NCBI GenBank assembly: GCA_049647585.1
Contig: JBARXY010000047.1
Span: forward strand, 1 to 31,745
Length of the DNA: 31,745 bases
From: JAGQSZ01 sp049647585
GTDB lineage: Bacteria > Actinomycetota > Acidimicrobiia > Acidimicrobiales > Microtrichaceae
Reading direction: 5' to 3'
Below are positions 15,481 to 23,954 of this stretch, one piece after another. Both the position numbers and the translations under genes were made by a program. How positions within the stretch are numbered: the first letter of the stretch is position 1; every line of letters begins with the position of its first letter. Under the pieces are notes generated by a model. The model saw nothing but the letters and a program-made list of their open reading frames with translations, ran no database searches and was not told the origin of the DNA.

Positions 15481-16862
15481 GCACAACAGACGTCGAAACA
15501 TCCGCTTCACCGCCCAAGGTCTCGGGTGATGACGGCGGAACCGGTCACCTGGAGGAGCTGCGCGCAGACCCCATCGGCCTGATGCAGCGCGTCCGCGACG
15601 AGTGCGGGGATGTGGGTGAGTTCCGCCTGGCGGATCGCGATGTCGTGCTGCTCACCGGAGCCGAAGCCAACGAGGTCTTCTTCAGGGCGTCCGAGGAGGA
15701 GCTTGACCAGGCAGCCGCCTACCCATTCATGAAGCCCGTCTTCGGCGAGGGCGTCGTGTTCGACGCCTCTCCCGAGCGTCGACGCGAGATGCTCCACAAC
15801 CAGTCCCTGCGCGACAAGTTCATGCGCGGACACGCCGAGACGATCTCCGCCGAGGTTGAGCGAATGGTCGCCGGCTGGGACGACGCTGGACAGATCGACC
15901 TTCTCGACTTCTTCGCCGAGCTGACCATCTACACCTCGACGTCATGTCTGATCGGACCCAAGTTCCGAGAGCAGCTGGACGGCAGCATCGCAACTCTGTT
16001 CCACGATCTGGAGCAGGGCACCGACGCGCTCGCGTTCGTCGATCCGTACCTGGACATCGAGAGCTTCCGGCGGCGCGACGCTGCACGAGTGGCGCTGGTC
16101 GCCCGGATCCAGGAGATCATGGACCTACGCCTTGCCGAGCCGAGCGCGGACAAGGAGGATGCCGATCTTGTCGACGTTCTGTTGTCGATCAAGGACGAGG
16201 ACGGCAACGAGCGATTCACCGCCGATCAGATCACAGGCATGTTCATCTCGATGATGTTCGCCGGGCACCACACGACCTCGGGAACGGCCGCCTGGACGCT
16301 CATCGAACTGCTGCGCAACCCGTCCACCATGGACACAGTCAATGCCGAACTCGACGACCTCTACTCCGACGGCTCCGAGGTCAGCTACCAGGCGCTGCGC
16401 GAGATTCCCTATCTGGAATCCTCGATCAAAGAGGCCCTCAGGTTGCATCCGCCACTGATCCTGTTGCTGCGGCTCGCGAATGTGGCGATGGACGTGGAGG
16501 GCATCCATATCGAGACCGGCAAGCTCGTCGGCGCTTCACCCGCGGTGTCGAACCGGATCCCCGAGGCGTTCGATGATTCCCAGGACTTCGATCCCTCGCG
16601 CTATATCGATCCCCGTTCCGATGACTTGGACAATCCGTGGAACTGGATACCTTTCGGAGCCGGTCGTCATCGCTGTGTCGGAGCGAACTTCGCCATGATG
16701 CAACTCAAGGCGATCTTCTCGGTCCTGTTGCAGAACTGGACGTTCGAGATGGCCCAACCCGCGGAGAGCTATCGCAACGACCACTCCAAGATGGTCGTGC
16801 AGCTGCAACAGCCGTGCCTGGTCAACTACCGGCGTCGCACTCCGACCGGAGGCACAGAATGA
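15477..16862 (+). CDS. cyp51: Cytochrome P450 CYP51 (sterol 14-alpha-demethylase family)
   Basis: A 461-aa P450. CYP51 hallmarks are present: the B-C loop AYPFMKPVFGEGVVFDASPERR, the I-helix MFAGHHTTSGTAAWTL (A262-G263-H264-H265-T266), ExxR at E319-A-L-R322 in KEALRLHPPL, NRIPEAF, and the haem loop FGAGRHRCVG with Cys400. These blocks and the ending SYRNDHSKMVVQLQQP closely match M. tuberculosis CYP51 as I recall it. The known reaction is three-step oxidative removal of the 14-alpha-methyl of lanosterol-type sterols; the physiological substrate in non-sterol-making actinobacteria is unsettled. ATG 15477 overlaps the SDR stop, and the stop overlaps the ferredoxin ATG. No membrane anchor, so soluble. 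Confidence 0.95.
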   Translation: MSTTDVETSASPPKVSGDDGGTGHLEELRADPIGLMQRVRDECGDVGEFRLADRDVVLLTGAEANEVFFRASEEELDQAAAYPFMKPVFGEGVVFDASPERRREMLHNQSLRDKFMRGHAETISAEVERMVAGWDDAGQIDLLDFFAELTIYTSTSCLIGPKFREQLDGSIATLFHDLEQGTDALAFVDPYLDIESFRRRDAARVALVARIQEIMDLRLAEPSADKEDADLVDVLLSIKDEDGNERFTADQITGMFISMMFAGHHTTSGTAAWTLIELLRNPSTMDTVNAELDDLYSDGSEVSYQALREIPYLESSIKEALRLHPPLILLLRLANVAMDVEGIHIETGKLVGASPAVSNRIPEAFDDSQDFDPSRYIDPRSDDLDNPWNWIPFGAGRHRCVGANFAMMQLKAIFSVLLQNWTFEMAQPAESYRNDHSKMVVQLQQPCLVNYRRRTPTGGTE

Positions 16863-17080
16863 CCGCACGGATCAAGGTGGACCTCGACCTCTGCCAAGGG
16901 CACGGAGTGTGTGAATCCGAAGCTCCAGAGGTTTTCGAGGTGGGCAAGGACCACAAGGTTCATGTCCTCGACGACACCCCCGGCGAGAGCCTCCTCGGTG
17001 GAGTCCGCCTGGCGGTCAAGTACTGCCCGACACACGCAATCTCGTTGGTAGAGACCGATCACGAACAGGGGAAACCATGA
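16859..17080 (+). CDS. 3Fe-4S ferredoxin, P450 electron donor
   Basis: A 73-aa ferredoxin with the single-cluster pattern of P450-linked actinobacterial ferredoxins: LCQGHGVCESEAPEVFEV (Cys12 and Cys18, with His/Gly where the second cysteine of a 4Fe cluster would be) and VKYCPTHAI carrying the third cysteine. It should shuttle electrons from a ferredoxin reductase, not encoded here, to the two P450s. It sits directly after cyp51 with a 4-bp ATGA overlap, as in M. tuberculosis Rv0764c-Rv0763c, and overlaps the following gene in the same way. Too short to be anything else with these motifs. Confidence 0.94.
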   Translation: MTARIKVDLDLCQGHGVCESEAPEVFEVGKDHKVHVLDDTPGESLLGGVRLAVKYCPTHAISLVETDHEQGKP

Positions 17081-17634
17081 CCGCATATCCGCGACAGGAA
17101 CTCGAAGAGATGTTGGAGCGTTGGCTGCAGGCCAACCGTGACTGCGAGGCGGCGGGTGACTGGAAGCCGCTCGCCGACATGTACACCGAGGACGCCAACT
17201 ACGGCTGGAACTACGGACCGGACACCGACTTCATGGCGGTCGGCCGGGAAGAGATCCGCGAGTTGGCACTCGGTGCCGAGATGGGCGGACTCGACGGCTG
17301 GGAGTACCCCTACCGAGAAATTCTCATCGACGAACAGAAGGGCACGGTCGTCGGGTTCTGGCAGCAGGTCGCGAACGAGACACGCGAGGACGGCAGCCAG
17401 TACGTCGTAAACGGCGTCGGCGGCAGCTGGTTCCGTTACGGCGGGAACTTCCAATGGGCGTGGCAGCGCGACTGGTTCGATTTCGGAAATGCCGCGTCGG
17501 TATTTCTCGAGATGCTCAGCGCCGGAAAGCTTTCCGATGGCATGACGGCCAGGATGCAACGTTCGATGAAGGGCCCCCAGCCCGGGTACTACCCGGCCGG
17601 CAAGTCCCCGGTCGGGATCTGGGACCTCGGATGA
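17077..17634 (+). CDS. NTF2/SnoaL-like protein of the CYP51 operon
   Basis: A 185-aa protein with the cone-shaped NTF2/SnoaL-like outline: N-terminal helices (LEEMLERWLQANRDCEAAGDWKPLADMYTEDANYGW), then strands with the W-F-R-Y and FQWAWQRDWFDF segments, and a C-terminal extension ending GIWDLG. Such folds include ketosteroid isomerases and polyketide cyclases, but many are non-catalytic or have other activities. Asp and His placement does not let me assign isomerase activity. It is coupled by 4-bp overlaps to the ferredoxin upstream and the aldehyde dehydrogenase downstream. By position and size it probably corresponds to Rv0762c of M. tuberculosis (memory). Confidence 0.8.
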   Translation: MTAYPRQELEEMLERWLQANRDCEAAGDWKPLADMYTEDANYGWNYGPDTDFMAVGREEIRELALGAEMGGLDGWEYPYREILIDEQKGTVVGFWQQVANETREDGSQYVVNGVGGSWFRYGGNFQWAWQRDWFDFGNAASVFLEMLSAGKLSDGMTARMQRSMKGPQPGYYPAGKSPVGIWDLG

Positions 17635-19106
17635 CAGGCCCTTTCACAGAAGGACTTGATCGTCACCTGATCGACGGTCAACTTCTCCCGGCCCCAGATA
17701 GCGCCACGTTCGAATCCTTCAACCCGGCGACGGAGCAGGTCGTAGGTCGGGCGGCGGATGGCACCGCAAACGACATGGACTCCGCGATCGACGCCGCGAG
17801 ACGCGCCTTCGATGCGGGGCAGTGGTCGAACGACCCGTCGTTCCGGGCAAGTTGCATCCGCCAGCTGCAGGCTGCGCTGGTGGCCCACGGTGAGGAGATG
17901 CGGGACTTGACCACCGCCGAGGCGGGGGCGCCGGCGTTTCTGACCGCCGGACCCCAGTTCGACGCACCGGTGGAGGCGCTCGGATTCTCGGCCGATCTGG
18001 CCGAGAACTACACAAGGTGGAGCGAGGACCTGGGCGAAGCGTCGCCGATGGGTGTGCGCTCTCGCAGGGCGGTTCTGCGGGAGCCGGCAGGTGTGGTCGG
18101 AGCGATCACCCCTTGGAACTTCCCCCATCAGATCAACTTCGCCAAGCTGGGTCCGGCGCTCGCAGCAGGTTGCACCGTGGTGTTGAAGCCTGCACCCGAC
18201 ACACCGTTGTGCGCGTCCGCTGTGGCCCGGATAGTTGTCGAGGAAACCGACATCCCCGACGGGGTGCTCAACGTCGTCAATTCACGGGACCACTCCATTG
18301 GCGCTCAGCTGAGCGGCGATCCCCGTGTAGACATCGTGTCGTTCACCGGCTCGACGAATACCGGCAGGGCGGTCATGCGTAACGCGGCCGAGAACCTGAC
18401 CAAGGTGTTCCTCGAACTGGGTGGCAAGTCGGCGTTCATCATCCTTGATGACGCCGACATCGGGGCCGCCGCGTCGATGGCGGCATTCATGGTGAGTACG
18501 CACGCCGGACAGGGCTGCGCGATCACGACCAGGCTGGTCGTTCCCCGTTCGCGGATGGATGAAGTTGTGGATACAACGGCTGCGACCATGGGCGTGCTGA
18601 CCGCAGGTGATCCCACCGACCCGGGCACGGTATGTGGACCGCTCATCTCGGCCCGTCAGCGCGAACGGGTCGAGGGCTATCTGACCATGGCTACCGAGGA
18701 GGGTGGAAAATTCGCATGCGGTGGCGGTCGTTCGACGAAGTTCGAACAGGGCTACTTCATCGATCCGACCTTGATCGTCGGGCTGGACAACAACTCGCGT
18801 GTTGCTCGGGAAGAGATTTTCGGGCCGGTACTCGTCGTAATTCCCCATGACGGTGACGAGGACGCGATCTCGATCGCTAACGACTCACCGTACGGATTGT
18901 CGGGCGCCGTCTACTCGGGCGACGAGGAGCGGGCGTGGAATGTGACTCGCCGAGTTCGGACCGGGACCATGGCGGTCAACGGTGGCGTCTGGTACGGCGG
19001 GGACGTCCCGTTCGGGGGCTACAAGGCATCGGGGATCGGTCGGGAGATGGGTGTCGCCGGCTTCGAGGAATACCTAGAGATCAAGTCTGTTGCGGAGGGA
19101 ATCTGA
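17631..19106 (+). CDS. Aldehyde dehydrogenase (AldA-like, Rv0768 position)
   Basis: A 491-aa NAD(P)-dependent aldehyde dehydrogenase. The N-terminus DGQLLPAPDSATFESFNPATEQVVGRA, the PWNFPHQINFAKLGPALAAG block, FTGSTNTGR, the general base Glu262 in LELGGKSAF and the nucleophile Cys296 in GQGCAITTR are all present, then EEIFGPVL and the PFGGYKASGIGREMG ending. It should oxidise an aldehyde made by P450/SDR action to the acid. ATG 17631 overlaps the preceding stop by 4 bp; longer readings start inside that gene. In M. tuberculosis the matching aldA is transcribed divergently from the P450 genes; here it is in line with them. Confidence 0.94.
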   Translation: MTGPFTEGLDRHLIDGQLLPAPDSATFESFNPATEQVVGRAADGTANDMDSAIDAARRAFDAGQWSNDPSFRASCIRQLQAALVAHGEEMRDLTTAEAGAPAFLTAGPQFDAPVEALGFSADLAENYTRWSEDLGEASPMGVRSRRAVLREPAGVVGAITPWNFPHQINFAKLGPALAAGCTVVLKPAPDTPLCASAVARIVVEETDIPDGVLNVVNSRDHSIGAQLSGDPRVDIVSFTGSTNTGRAVMRNAAENLTKVFLELGGKSAFIILDDADIGAAASMAAFMVSTHAGQGCAITTRLVVPRSRMDEVVDTTAATMGVLTAGDPTDPGTVCGPLISARQRERVEGYLTMATEEGGKFACGGGRSTKFEQGYFIDPTLIVGLDNNSRVAREEIFGPVLVVIPHDGDEDAISIANDSPYGLSGAVYSGDEERAWNVTRRVRTGTMAVNGGVWYGGDVPFGGYKASGIGREMGVAGFEEYLEIKSVAEGI

Positions 19107-19107
19107 T

Positions 19108-19908
19108 ATGGCGGGAACCAACTCGGAACTTGTTAGTAGCGGTGGCCGCTTCGCAGACAAGGTCAGCATCGTCACCGGTGCCGGAGGCGGCATCGGCGAG
19201 GCCTACGCGCGTTCCCTCGCAGCAGAGGGCGCTTCGGTGGTTGTCGCGGACATCAACCTGACGGGCGCGGAGAGTGTCGCCGAGTCAATAAGGGCAGAAT
19301 CCACCACGCAAGGCGGCGCGAATGCCATAGCGGTGGCCGTGGACGTTTCGGATCCGGCTTCGACGGCGCAGATGGCTGCGACGGCCATGGAGCAGTTCGG
19401 CCGGATCGATCATCTGGTCAACAACGCGGCGATCTTCGGCGGAATGGAGATCAACCTGCTGTTGACCGTCGACTGGGACTACTACCGGCGGTTCATGAGC
19501 GTGAACATGGACGGCGCCCTGCTGTGCATCCGGGCGTGTTGGGAACACATGGCCGCGGGTGGCGGAGGAGCGATCGTCAATCAGTCGTCGACTGCTGCGT
19601 GGATGTACTCCAACTACTACGGCCTGGCAAAGACCGGCATCAACGGAATCACCGTTCAGCTCGCCCATGAGCTGTCGGGGTCGAACATCCGGATCAACGC
19701 GATCGCTCCGGGACCGATTGGCACCGAGGCGGCGCGCGGCGTCGTTCCCGAGTCCATTATGCGGGACATCGTCAAGGGCCTGGCCATCAAACGTGAGGGC
19801 ACCCCCGAGGACCTGGCTGCAATGATGAAGTTCCTACTCTCCGACGAGGCGAGTTGGATCACCGGACAGATCTTCAACGTCGACGGTGGCCAGGTGGTGA
19901 GAACATGA
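19108..19908 (+). CDS. Short-chain dehydrogenase/reductase (Rv0769 position)
   Basis: A 266-aa classical SDR, FabG-like in outline. It has TGAGGGIGEAYARSLAAEGASVVVADIN, with the acidic end of strand 2 (ADIN) pointing to NAD, then NNAAIFGGME, a catalytic Ser in VNQSSTAAWM, and Tyr171/Lys175 (YYGLAKTG). The C-terminus ends ITGQIFNVDGGQVVRT, standard for the family. ATG 19108 is one nucleotide after the aldehyde dehydrogenase stop and has GCGGAGGG about 9 nt upstream, one of the few clear ribosome sites in this operon, so its expression may be raised relative to coupled neighbours. The substrate is presumably an alcohol or beta-hydroxyacyl intermediate of the same pathway. Confidence 0.93.
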   Translation: MAGTNSELVSSGGRFADKVSIVTGAGGGIGEAYARSLAAEGASVVVADINLTGAESVAESIRAESTTQGGANAIAVAVDVSDPASTAQMAATAMEQFGRIDHLVNNAAIFGGMEINLLLTVDWDYYRRFMSVNMDGALLCIRACWEHMAAGGGGAIVNQSSTAAWMYSNYYGLAKTGINGITVQLAHELSGSNIRINAIAPGPIGTEAARGVVPESIMRDIVKGLAIKREGTPEDLAAMMKFLLSDEASWITGQIFNVDGGQVVRT

Positions 19909-20777
19909 GCGAACGTCAGGCAGTCGGGTTCATCGGTCTGGGCAACATCGGCGCTCCGATGGCGAAGAAACTGCGCGGCTGGCCGGGCGGGCTGGTCGTC
20001 TGCGACGCGCTAGGAACTGCGGTGGACCCGTTCGTGGCCAAGGGGGCGACTGCCGCAGCAAATGGAGCTGAGGTGGCCAACCTGGCGTCGGTCATCTGCG
20101 TGATGGTCCAGAACGCCGCACAGGTCGAAGCGGTGCTCGTCGGGCCAGAGGGCATTCTGGCGACAGCCGAGCCCGGGACCGTCGTCGCGGTCCACTCGAC
20201 GATCTCGCCCGAAGATGCCGAGCGGCTGGCCGAGATTGCCGCTGAGGCCGATGTCGAGTTGATTGATGCGCCCGTCAGCGGGGGTGCCATGGGCGCCCAC
20301 GGCGGAACGCTCGCCATCATGGCCGGCGGTTCGGAGGACGCAGTCTCGCGTTGCCGGGCCGTGTTCGAGCACTTCGCCGGGCTCGTCGTGCACATGGGAC
20401 CGGTGGGATCGGGTACCCGCACGAAGATTGCGCGCAACCTGATCACGTTCGCGAGCTTCGCAGCGGTGGGTGATGCCCAGCGGCTCGCCGAGGCAGCCGG
20501 ATTGGACCTTACGAAGCTCGGCGACGTCGTCCGACACTCCGACGCGATCACTGGCGGCGCCGGGGCAATCATGTTGCGAGCACAAGCAGGCGAGATGGCC
20601 GCCGATGATGGTCTGCGATCGATATTCGCCCATAGCGCAGTCCTTGGTGGCAAGGACCTGGCGCTCGCGGTAGAGATGGCCGAAACACTGGGTGTAGATG
20701 TGCCCTTCGCGGAATTGGCTGCCAAGTACCTGGAATCCGCACTCGGTCTTGCTCCGTTGCCGGACAAGGACGCCTAG
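19905..20777 (+). CDS. 3-hydroxyisobutyrate dehydrogenase-like oxidoreductase (Rv0770 position)
   Basis: A 290-aa beta-hydroxyacid dehydrogenase. The N-terminal Rossmann motif is VGFIGLGNIGAPMAKKL, followed by the substrate loop DAPVSGGAMGAHGGTLAIMAGG and the active-site helix GSGTRTKIARNLITFAS with the expected lysine (GxxxxxK pattern). Family members oxidise 3-hydroxyisobutyrate, tartronate semialdehyde or related acids with NAD(P). ATG 19905 overlaps the SDR stop by 4 bp. In this operon it would act late, on a small hydroxyacid product or an analogous group on a larger molecule; the actual substrate is unknown. Confidence 0.92.
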   Translation: MSERQAVGFIGLGNIGAPMAKKLRGWPGGLVVCDALGTAVDPFVAKGATAAANGAEVANLASVICVMVQNAAQVEAVLVGPEGILATAEPGTVVAVHSTISPEDAERLAEIAAEADVELIDAPVSGGAMGAHGGTLAIMAGGSEDAVSRCRAVFEHFAGLVVHMGPVGSGTRTKIARNLITFASFAAVGDAQRLAEAAGLDLTKLGDVVRHSDAITGGAGAIMLRAQAGEMAADDGLRSIFAHSAVLGGKDLALAVEMAETLGVDVPFAELAAKYLESALGLAPLPDKDA

Positions 20778-20781
20778 TCCG

Positions 20782-22149
20782 ATGTCCGGTACCGACCCCG
20801 AACTTCCCGCCGCCCAGGCTCAACAGACCGGCCCCGAGCAGCGGGCGCCGCGACAGCTTGAGGACCTGACTCGGTCCGAACTTGCCGTACTGGGACGCGA
20901 GTTCCTTCTCGCCGGGCAGCTGATGGACCGGGCCGGAATGCCCCACATCATCAGCAGGTTCGGTCGCGACGTGATGGGCGAGGTCGCCATCGACGAGTGG
21001 ATGGGGGCCAGCCCCGTCTACACGCCCCGGATGCAGAAGCTTCTGAACTTCGCCAACGGTGATGTCGAGACGATCTTCAAGGGAATGCAGTTCGACATCG
21101 GTGCACCTCCCGAGTTCATGGACTTCCGCTACAACGTGATCGACTCCCACCACGGAGAATTCTGGTTGGACCACTGCGGCGCACTGATGGACGTCGAACC
21201 CATGGGCGACGACTACGTCACCACGATGTGTCACACGATCGAGGACCCCACCTTCGATGCGACGGCTATCGCAACCAACCGTCGGGCTCGCATGGAAGCT
21301 CTCCATCGCCCACCGCGGATTCCTGTGGACCGTGCGCCGCACTGCCACTGGACCGTGACCATTGATGACGACCTCGAACCCCTGCCAGATCCCGAGCCGA
21401 TGAAGGCCATTGCCCAGACTCTGCTCGCCCGGACACCCGTAGCCACGCCACACCCAAGCGGGATAGACAGCTCAGGAGACGACGGACTGTCCGACTACTC
21501 GTGGCCTCTCGATCCGGACCTACGTCTAGAGGTCTTTTCGCAGCCGCTGCTCGTGGCGGTCCTCAACGAGATCTGCGTCCAATCTCATCTGCTGGTCATG
21601 TCGATGGTGGCAGCGGTCGAAAAGCGATCTTCGACCGAGACCGCCATTGACGTCGCCCTCAAACAGTTCATCGGGAGCGCAGGACTCACCGCAGAGCGAA
21701 TAGTCGAGGCATTTGGACTTGGCGACGGCGTGGACGCTCTAGCTCAGGTGCTCGCGCTGCATCCGGCGTTCCTTCCGCTGAGCTACGTGGACATGCGCCT
21801 CGACACCCCGGACGATCCCCGGGGCGGGTCGCCGGATTCTCTGACGATCAGCCTTCACCCCTGTGCAGCCCTGGACGAGGTGGGTAGGGACAACTGGATC
21901 AGCATCCTCGGCGATGGCCACGACGGTGCCCTGCAAACGATTGCGTTTGCAATCAATCCCGAGTTCGAGTTCGTTTCGGCCGAGACGGTGGGTGGCGCCG
22001 TTGCTTCGTGGACACTCGCGCTTAGCGGTTCTACCGATGGACGCAGCGAGGCCAACGAAGTGTCGCTGACCCGGTTCAGCACCGGGGCAACATTCGAGTT
22101 CTCGGAGCCCGTCCCGACGCCGGTCAGCCTGTCCCGACGCCCGACCTGA
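20782..22149 (+). CDS. Unassigned 455-aa protein ending the CYP51 operon
   Basis: I do not recognise this family. The product looks soluble, with no signal peptide or membrane span. Two regions can be seen: an N-terminal half (about 30-200) rich in His/Asp/Cys, with NVIDSHHGEFWLDHCGALM, TMCHTIEDP and VDRAPHCHWTV, which could hold a metal; and a C-terminal half (from about 230) with a helical stretch followed by strands (LTISLHPCAALDEVGRDNW, DGALQTIAFAINPEFEF). ATG 20782 lies 4 nt after the previous stop, so it is co-transcribed. Its 3' end overlaps the convergent phospholipase gene by 26 bp, with an 11-bp direct repeat GTCCCGACGCC at 22111 and 22131. No equivalent exists in the mycobacterial cluster as I remember it. 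Confidence 0.82.
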   Translation: MSGTDPELPAAQAQQTGPEQRAPRQLEDLTRSELAVLGREFLLAGQLMDRAGMPHIISRFGRDVMGEVAIDEWMGASPVYTPRMQKLLNFANGDVETIFKGMQFDIGAPPEFMDFRYNVIDSHHGEFWLDHCGALMDVEPMGDDYVTTMCHTIEDPTFDATAIATNRRARMEALHRPPRIPVDRAPHCHWTVTIDDDLEPLPDPEPMKAIAQTLLARTPVATPHPSGIDSSGDDGLSDYSWPLDPDLRLEVFSQPLLVAVLNEICVQSHLLVMSMVAAVEKRSSTETAIDVALKQFIGSAGLTAERIVEAFGLGDGVDALAQVLALHPAFLPLSYVDMRLDTPDDPRGGSPDSLTISLHPCAALDEVGRDNWISILGDGHDGALQTIAFAINPEFEFVSAETVGGAVASWTLALSGSTDGRSEANEVSLTRFSTGATFEFSEPVPTPVSLSRRPT

Positions 22150-23773
22150 CCCATTCTCCGGCCATGTCGCTCGGAGTCGGGTCGATGCCGACGCGCTCGA
22201 AGTAGCCCTTCTCAAGTGCCTCGAGCAGTTCCCCGCCGGGCCCGCCTGTTGCCTGACCACCTTGGGAGGCAGCGATCATCGCCTCCGCAGTTGGGGCAGT
22301 GCCGCTTCCCTCAATCCAGTCATCAGAGGGTGAGCCGCCACCCGGAACCTCGCCCGAGGTTCGGTGTGGCTGAGCGCCCGGATACGGCAGCTGAGGCGGG
22401 CCGTCGCAGAAGTTGGTTGGCGCCCGCAAAGGCAGATCATCGAGATCGAAGAGTCCGGCGTCGGGATCCTCGTATCCGAGAGATGCGCCCAAGTTGTTGG
22501 CGTAGCGGTTGCGTTTGGTCAGTGACCAGGAGTTGTCGCCACCTGGACCTTCGGGAGGTGCGCCAAGGAATCGCCACTGCAGGAATCGCATTATCGATGT
22601 GTGGTCATAGGTGCGGTGGTCGACGTATCCGGGGCGCGAGTAGGGCGAGGCCAAGATGGTCGGCACCCTGAACCCGGTCTGGGAGAAGTTGTTCTGGTCG
22701 TCGCTCGAGGCCCGATCATCGGGAAGCAACGGTGGCGCGACATGGTCGAAGAATCCGCCCCACTCGTCGTAAGTGAGGATGAACAGGCCGTGCTTCCAGT
22801 GCGAGGACTTTGCGAAGGCACGGAACGTGTCCGTCAGGAATCGTTGACCGGCTGCGGGGTCGGCCAGCGGGTGGTCATCTGCCTGCCACCAAGGAAGATA
22901 CGGCGGATCGATGAAGGTAACGCTGGGCAGTTGCCCCTTCTGACAATCGTCGAAGTACTTGTCGATGGGGTTGAGGATGTCGACCATCCGTTCACCGAAG
23001 TAGGCCAAGCTCGGCAGGTCCGCCGAGTAGGAGCCGACCGAGACGCCCGCCTTTCGAAGCTGGTCCCAGATGGTGTTCCAGTCGAATCCCAACTCGAGGA
23101 GCGGCAGGTAGTTCCTCTTATAACCGCCTGATTGTGCGGCGTGGAGGTACTGACGGTTGGGCTGGGTCGGTCCGAGCAATGAGGCGTGGTACCGATCGAA
23201 GGTCGTGAACCGTCGAGCCATCCGTGCGGTGAACGGCAGGTCGTCGGCACCGTGGTAGCCGATCGCGAAGCGATCATTGTCGGTCCCCCGTCCCAAGAAC
23301 CCGTTGTCGCGCTGCGCGCGCCCGTTGTCCCAGCTGTGACCCGGATCTTCGAATCCGCAGCCACGCCACGGGTTGCTCATCGAGTCGGCATTCAGCTCGT
23401 AGGTGTCGACGGGGTTGCCCGACAGATCGAGGTAGGTCTGGTTCGGTGCCGCATCTATCCGGAAGGTCGGTCCGTAGCGCCGGACGCCTCTCTGGAGATA
23501 GTCACCGTCGCTGCCGAGCCAACCCAGGTAGTGATCGAAGGATCGGTTCTCCATCATCAGAACGACGATGTGGTCGATCGGTGACGATGACGCTGGCAGG
23601 TCCAGAATCGATCCTTTGGGAACGAAGGACGGTTGGTACTCGGCTCCGATTCCGGTGAAGTCGGGTTGCGGGGTGCAGCCGGCCAGAATCGATTCGCCGA
23701 GGATCGCGGCCGTCGCCGTCAGCCCCGTCGTCTTCAAGAACGATCGTCGATCGAAATGACTCCCGTGACCCAT
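22124..23773 (-). CDS. Tat-exported phospholipase C/acid phosphatase-family lipoprotein
   Basis: A 549-aa secreted phosphoesterase of the non-haemolytic phospholipase C/AcpA group, which cleaves phospholipid head groups or other phosphoesters outside the cell. The N-terminus has a twin-arginine motif (DRRSFLKTTG, Arg9-Arg10) followed by a lipobox LAGC (Cys33), so it should be exported folded and anchored. Family motifs include PIDHIVVLMMENRSFDHYLGWL (ENRSFDHY 75-82), DSMSNPWRGCGFEDPGHSWDNG, PTQPNRQYLHAAQSGG, LTYDEWGGFFDHVAPP and GFRVPTILASPYSRPGYVDH, with TSIMRFLQWRF. ATG 23773 has AAGGGGAATTC upstream. It faces the end of the CYP51 operon and overlaps it by 26 bp on opposite strands. Phospholipase versus phosphatase cannot be decided. 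Confidence 0.92.
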   Translation of the reverse strand: MGHGSHFDRRSFLKTTGLTATAAILGESILAGCTPQPDFTGIGAEYQPSFVPKGSILDLPASSSPIDHIVVLMMENRSFDHYLGWLGSDGDYLQRGVRRYGPTFRIDAAPNQTYLDLSGNPVDTYELNADSMSNPWRGCGFEDPGHSWDNGRAQRDNGFLGRGTDNDRFAIGYHGADDLPFTARMARRFTTFDRYHASLLGPTQPNRQYLHAAQSGGYKRNYLPLLELGFDWNTIWDQLRKAGVSVGSYSADLPSLAYFGERMVDILNPIDKYFDDCQKGQLPSVTFIDPPYLPWWQADDHPLADPAAGQRFLTDTFRAFAKSSHWKHGLFILTYDEWGGFFDHVAPPLLPDDRASSDDQNNFSQTGFRVPTILASPYSRPGYVDHRTYDHTSIMRFLQWRFLGAPPEGPGGDNSWSLTKRNRYANNLGASLGYEDPDAGLFDLDDLPLRAPTNFCDGPPQLPYPGAQPHRTSGEVPGGGSPSDDWIEGSGTAPTAEAMIAASQGGQATGGPGGELLEALEKGYFERVGIDPTPSDMAGEWVRSGVGTG

Positions 23774-23848
23774 CGAATTCCCCTTACAGAGCTGCCGCCG
23801 ATGAAGCTCCGGATCAGGATGCCAGAAGCCTCCGCGTGCGTCACGCGA

Positions 23849-23863
23849 AACCTGAGTGAGGTT
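23849..23863. promoter_or_regulatory. Inverted repeat upstream of the phospholipase gene
   Basis: AACCT-GAGTG-AGGTT, perfect 5-bp arms, lies 76 bp upstream of the ATG at 23773, in the 181-bp space between this gene and the lipoprotein gene. It is a possible operator; no regulator can be named. It does not match the Streptomyces-type PHO-box direct repeats. Confidence 0.3.
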
Positions 23864-23954
23864 CGAATTTACCTATGGCGGAGGGCCTATCGGTCCGGGG
23901 TCGGCCGCTGACGTCTCAATCCGCCAGCGGCCGACGGCCGGCCCGCTCGGGGTT

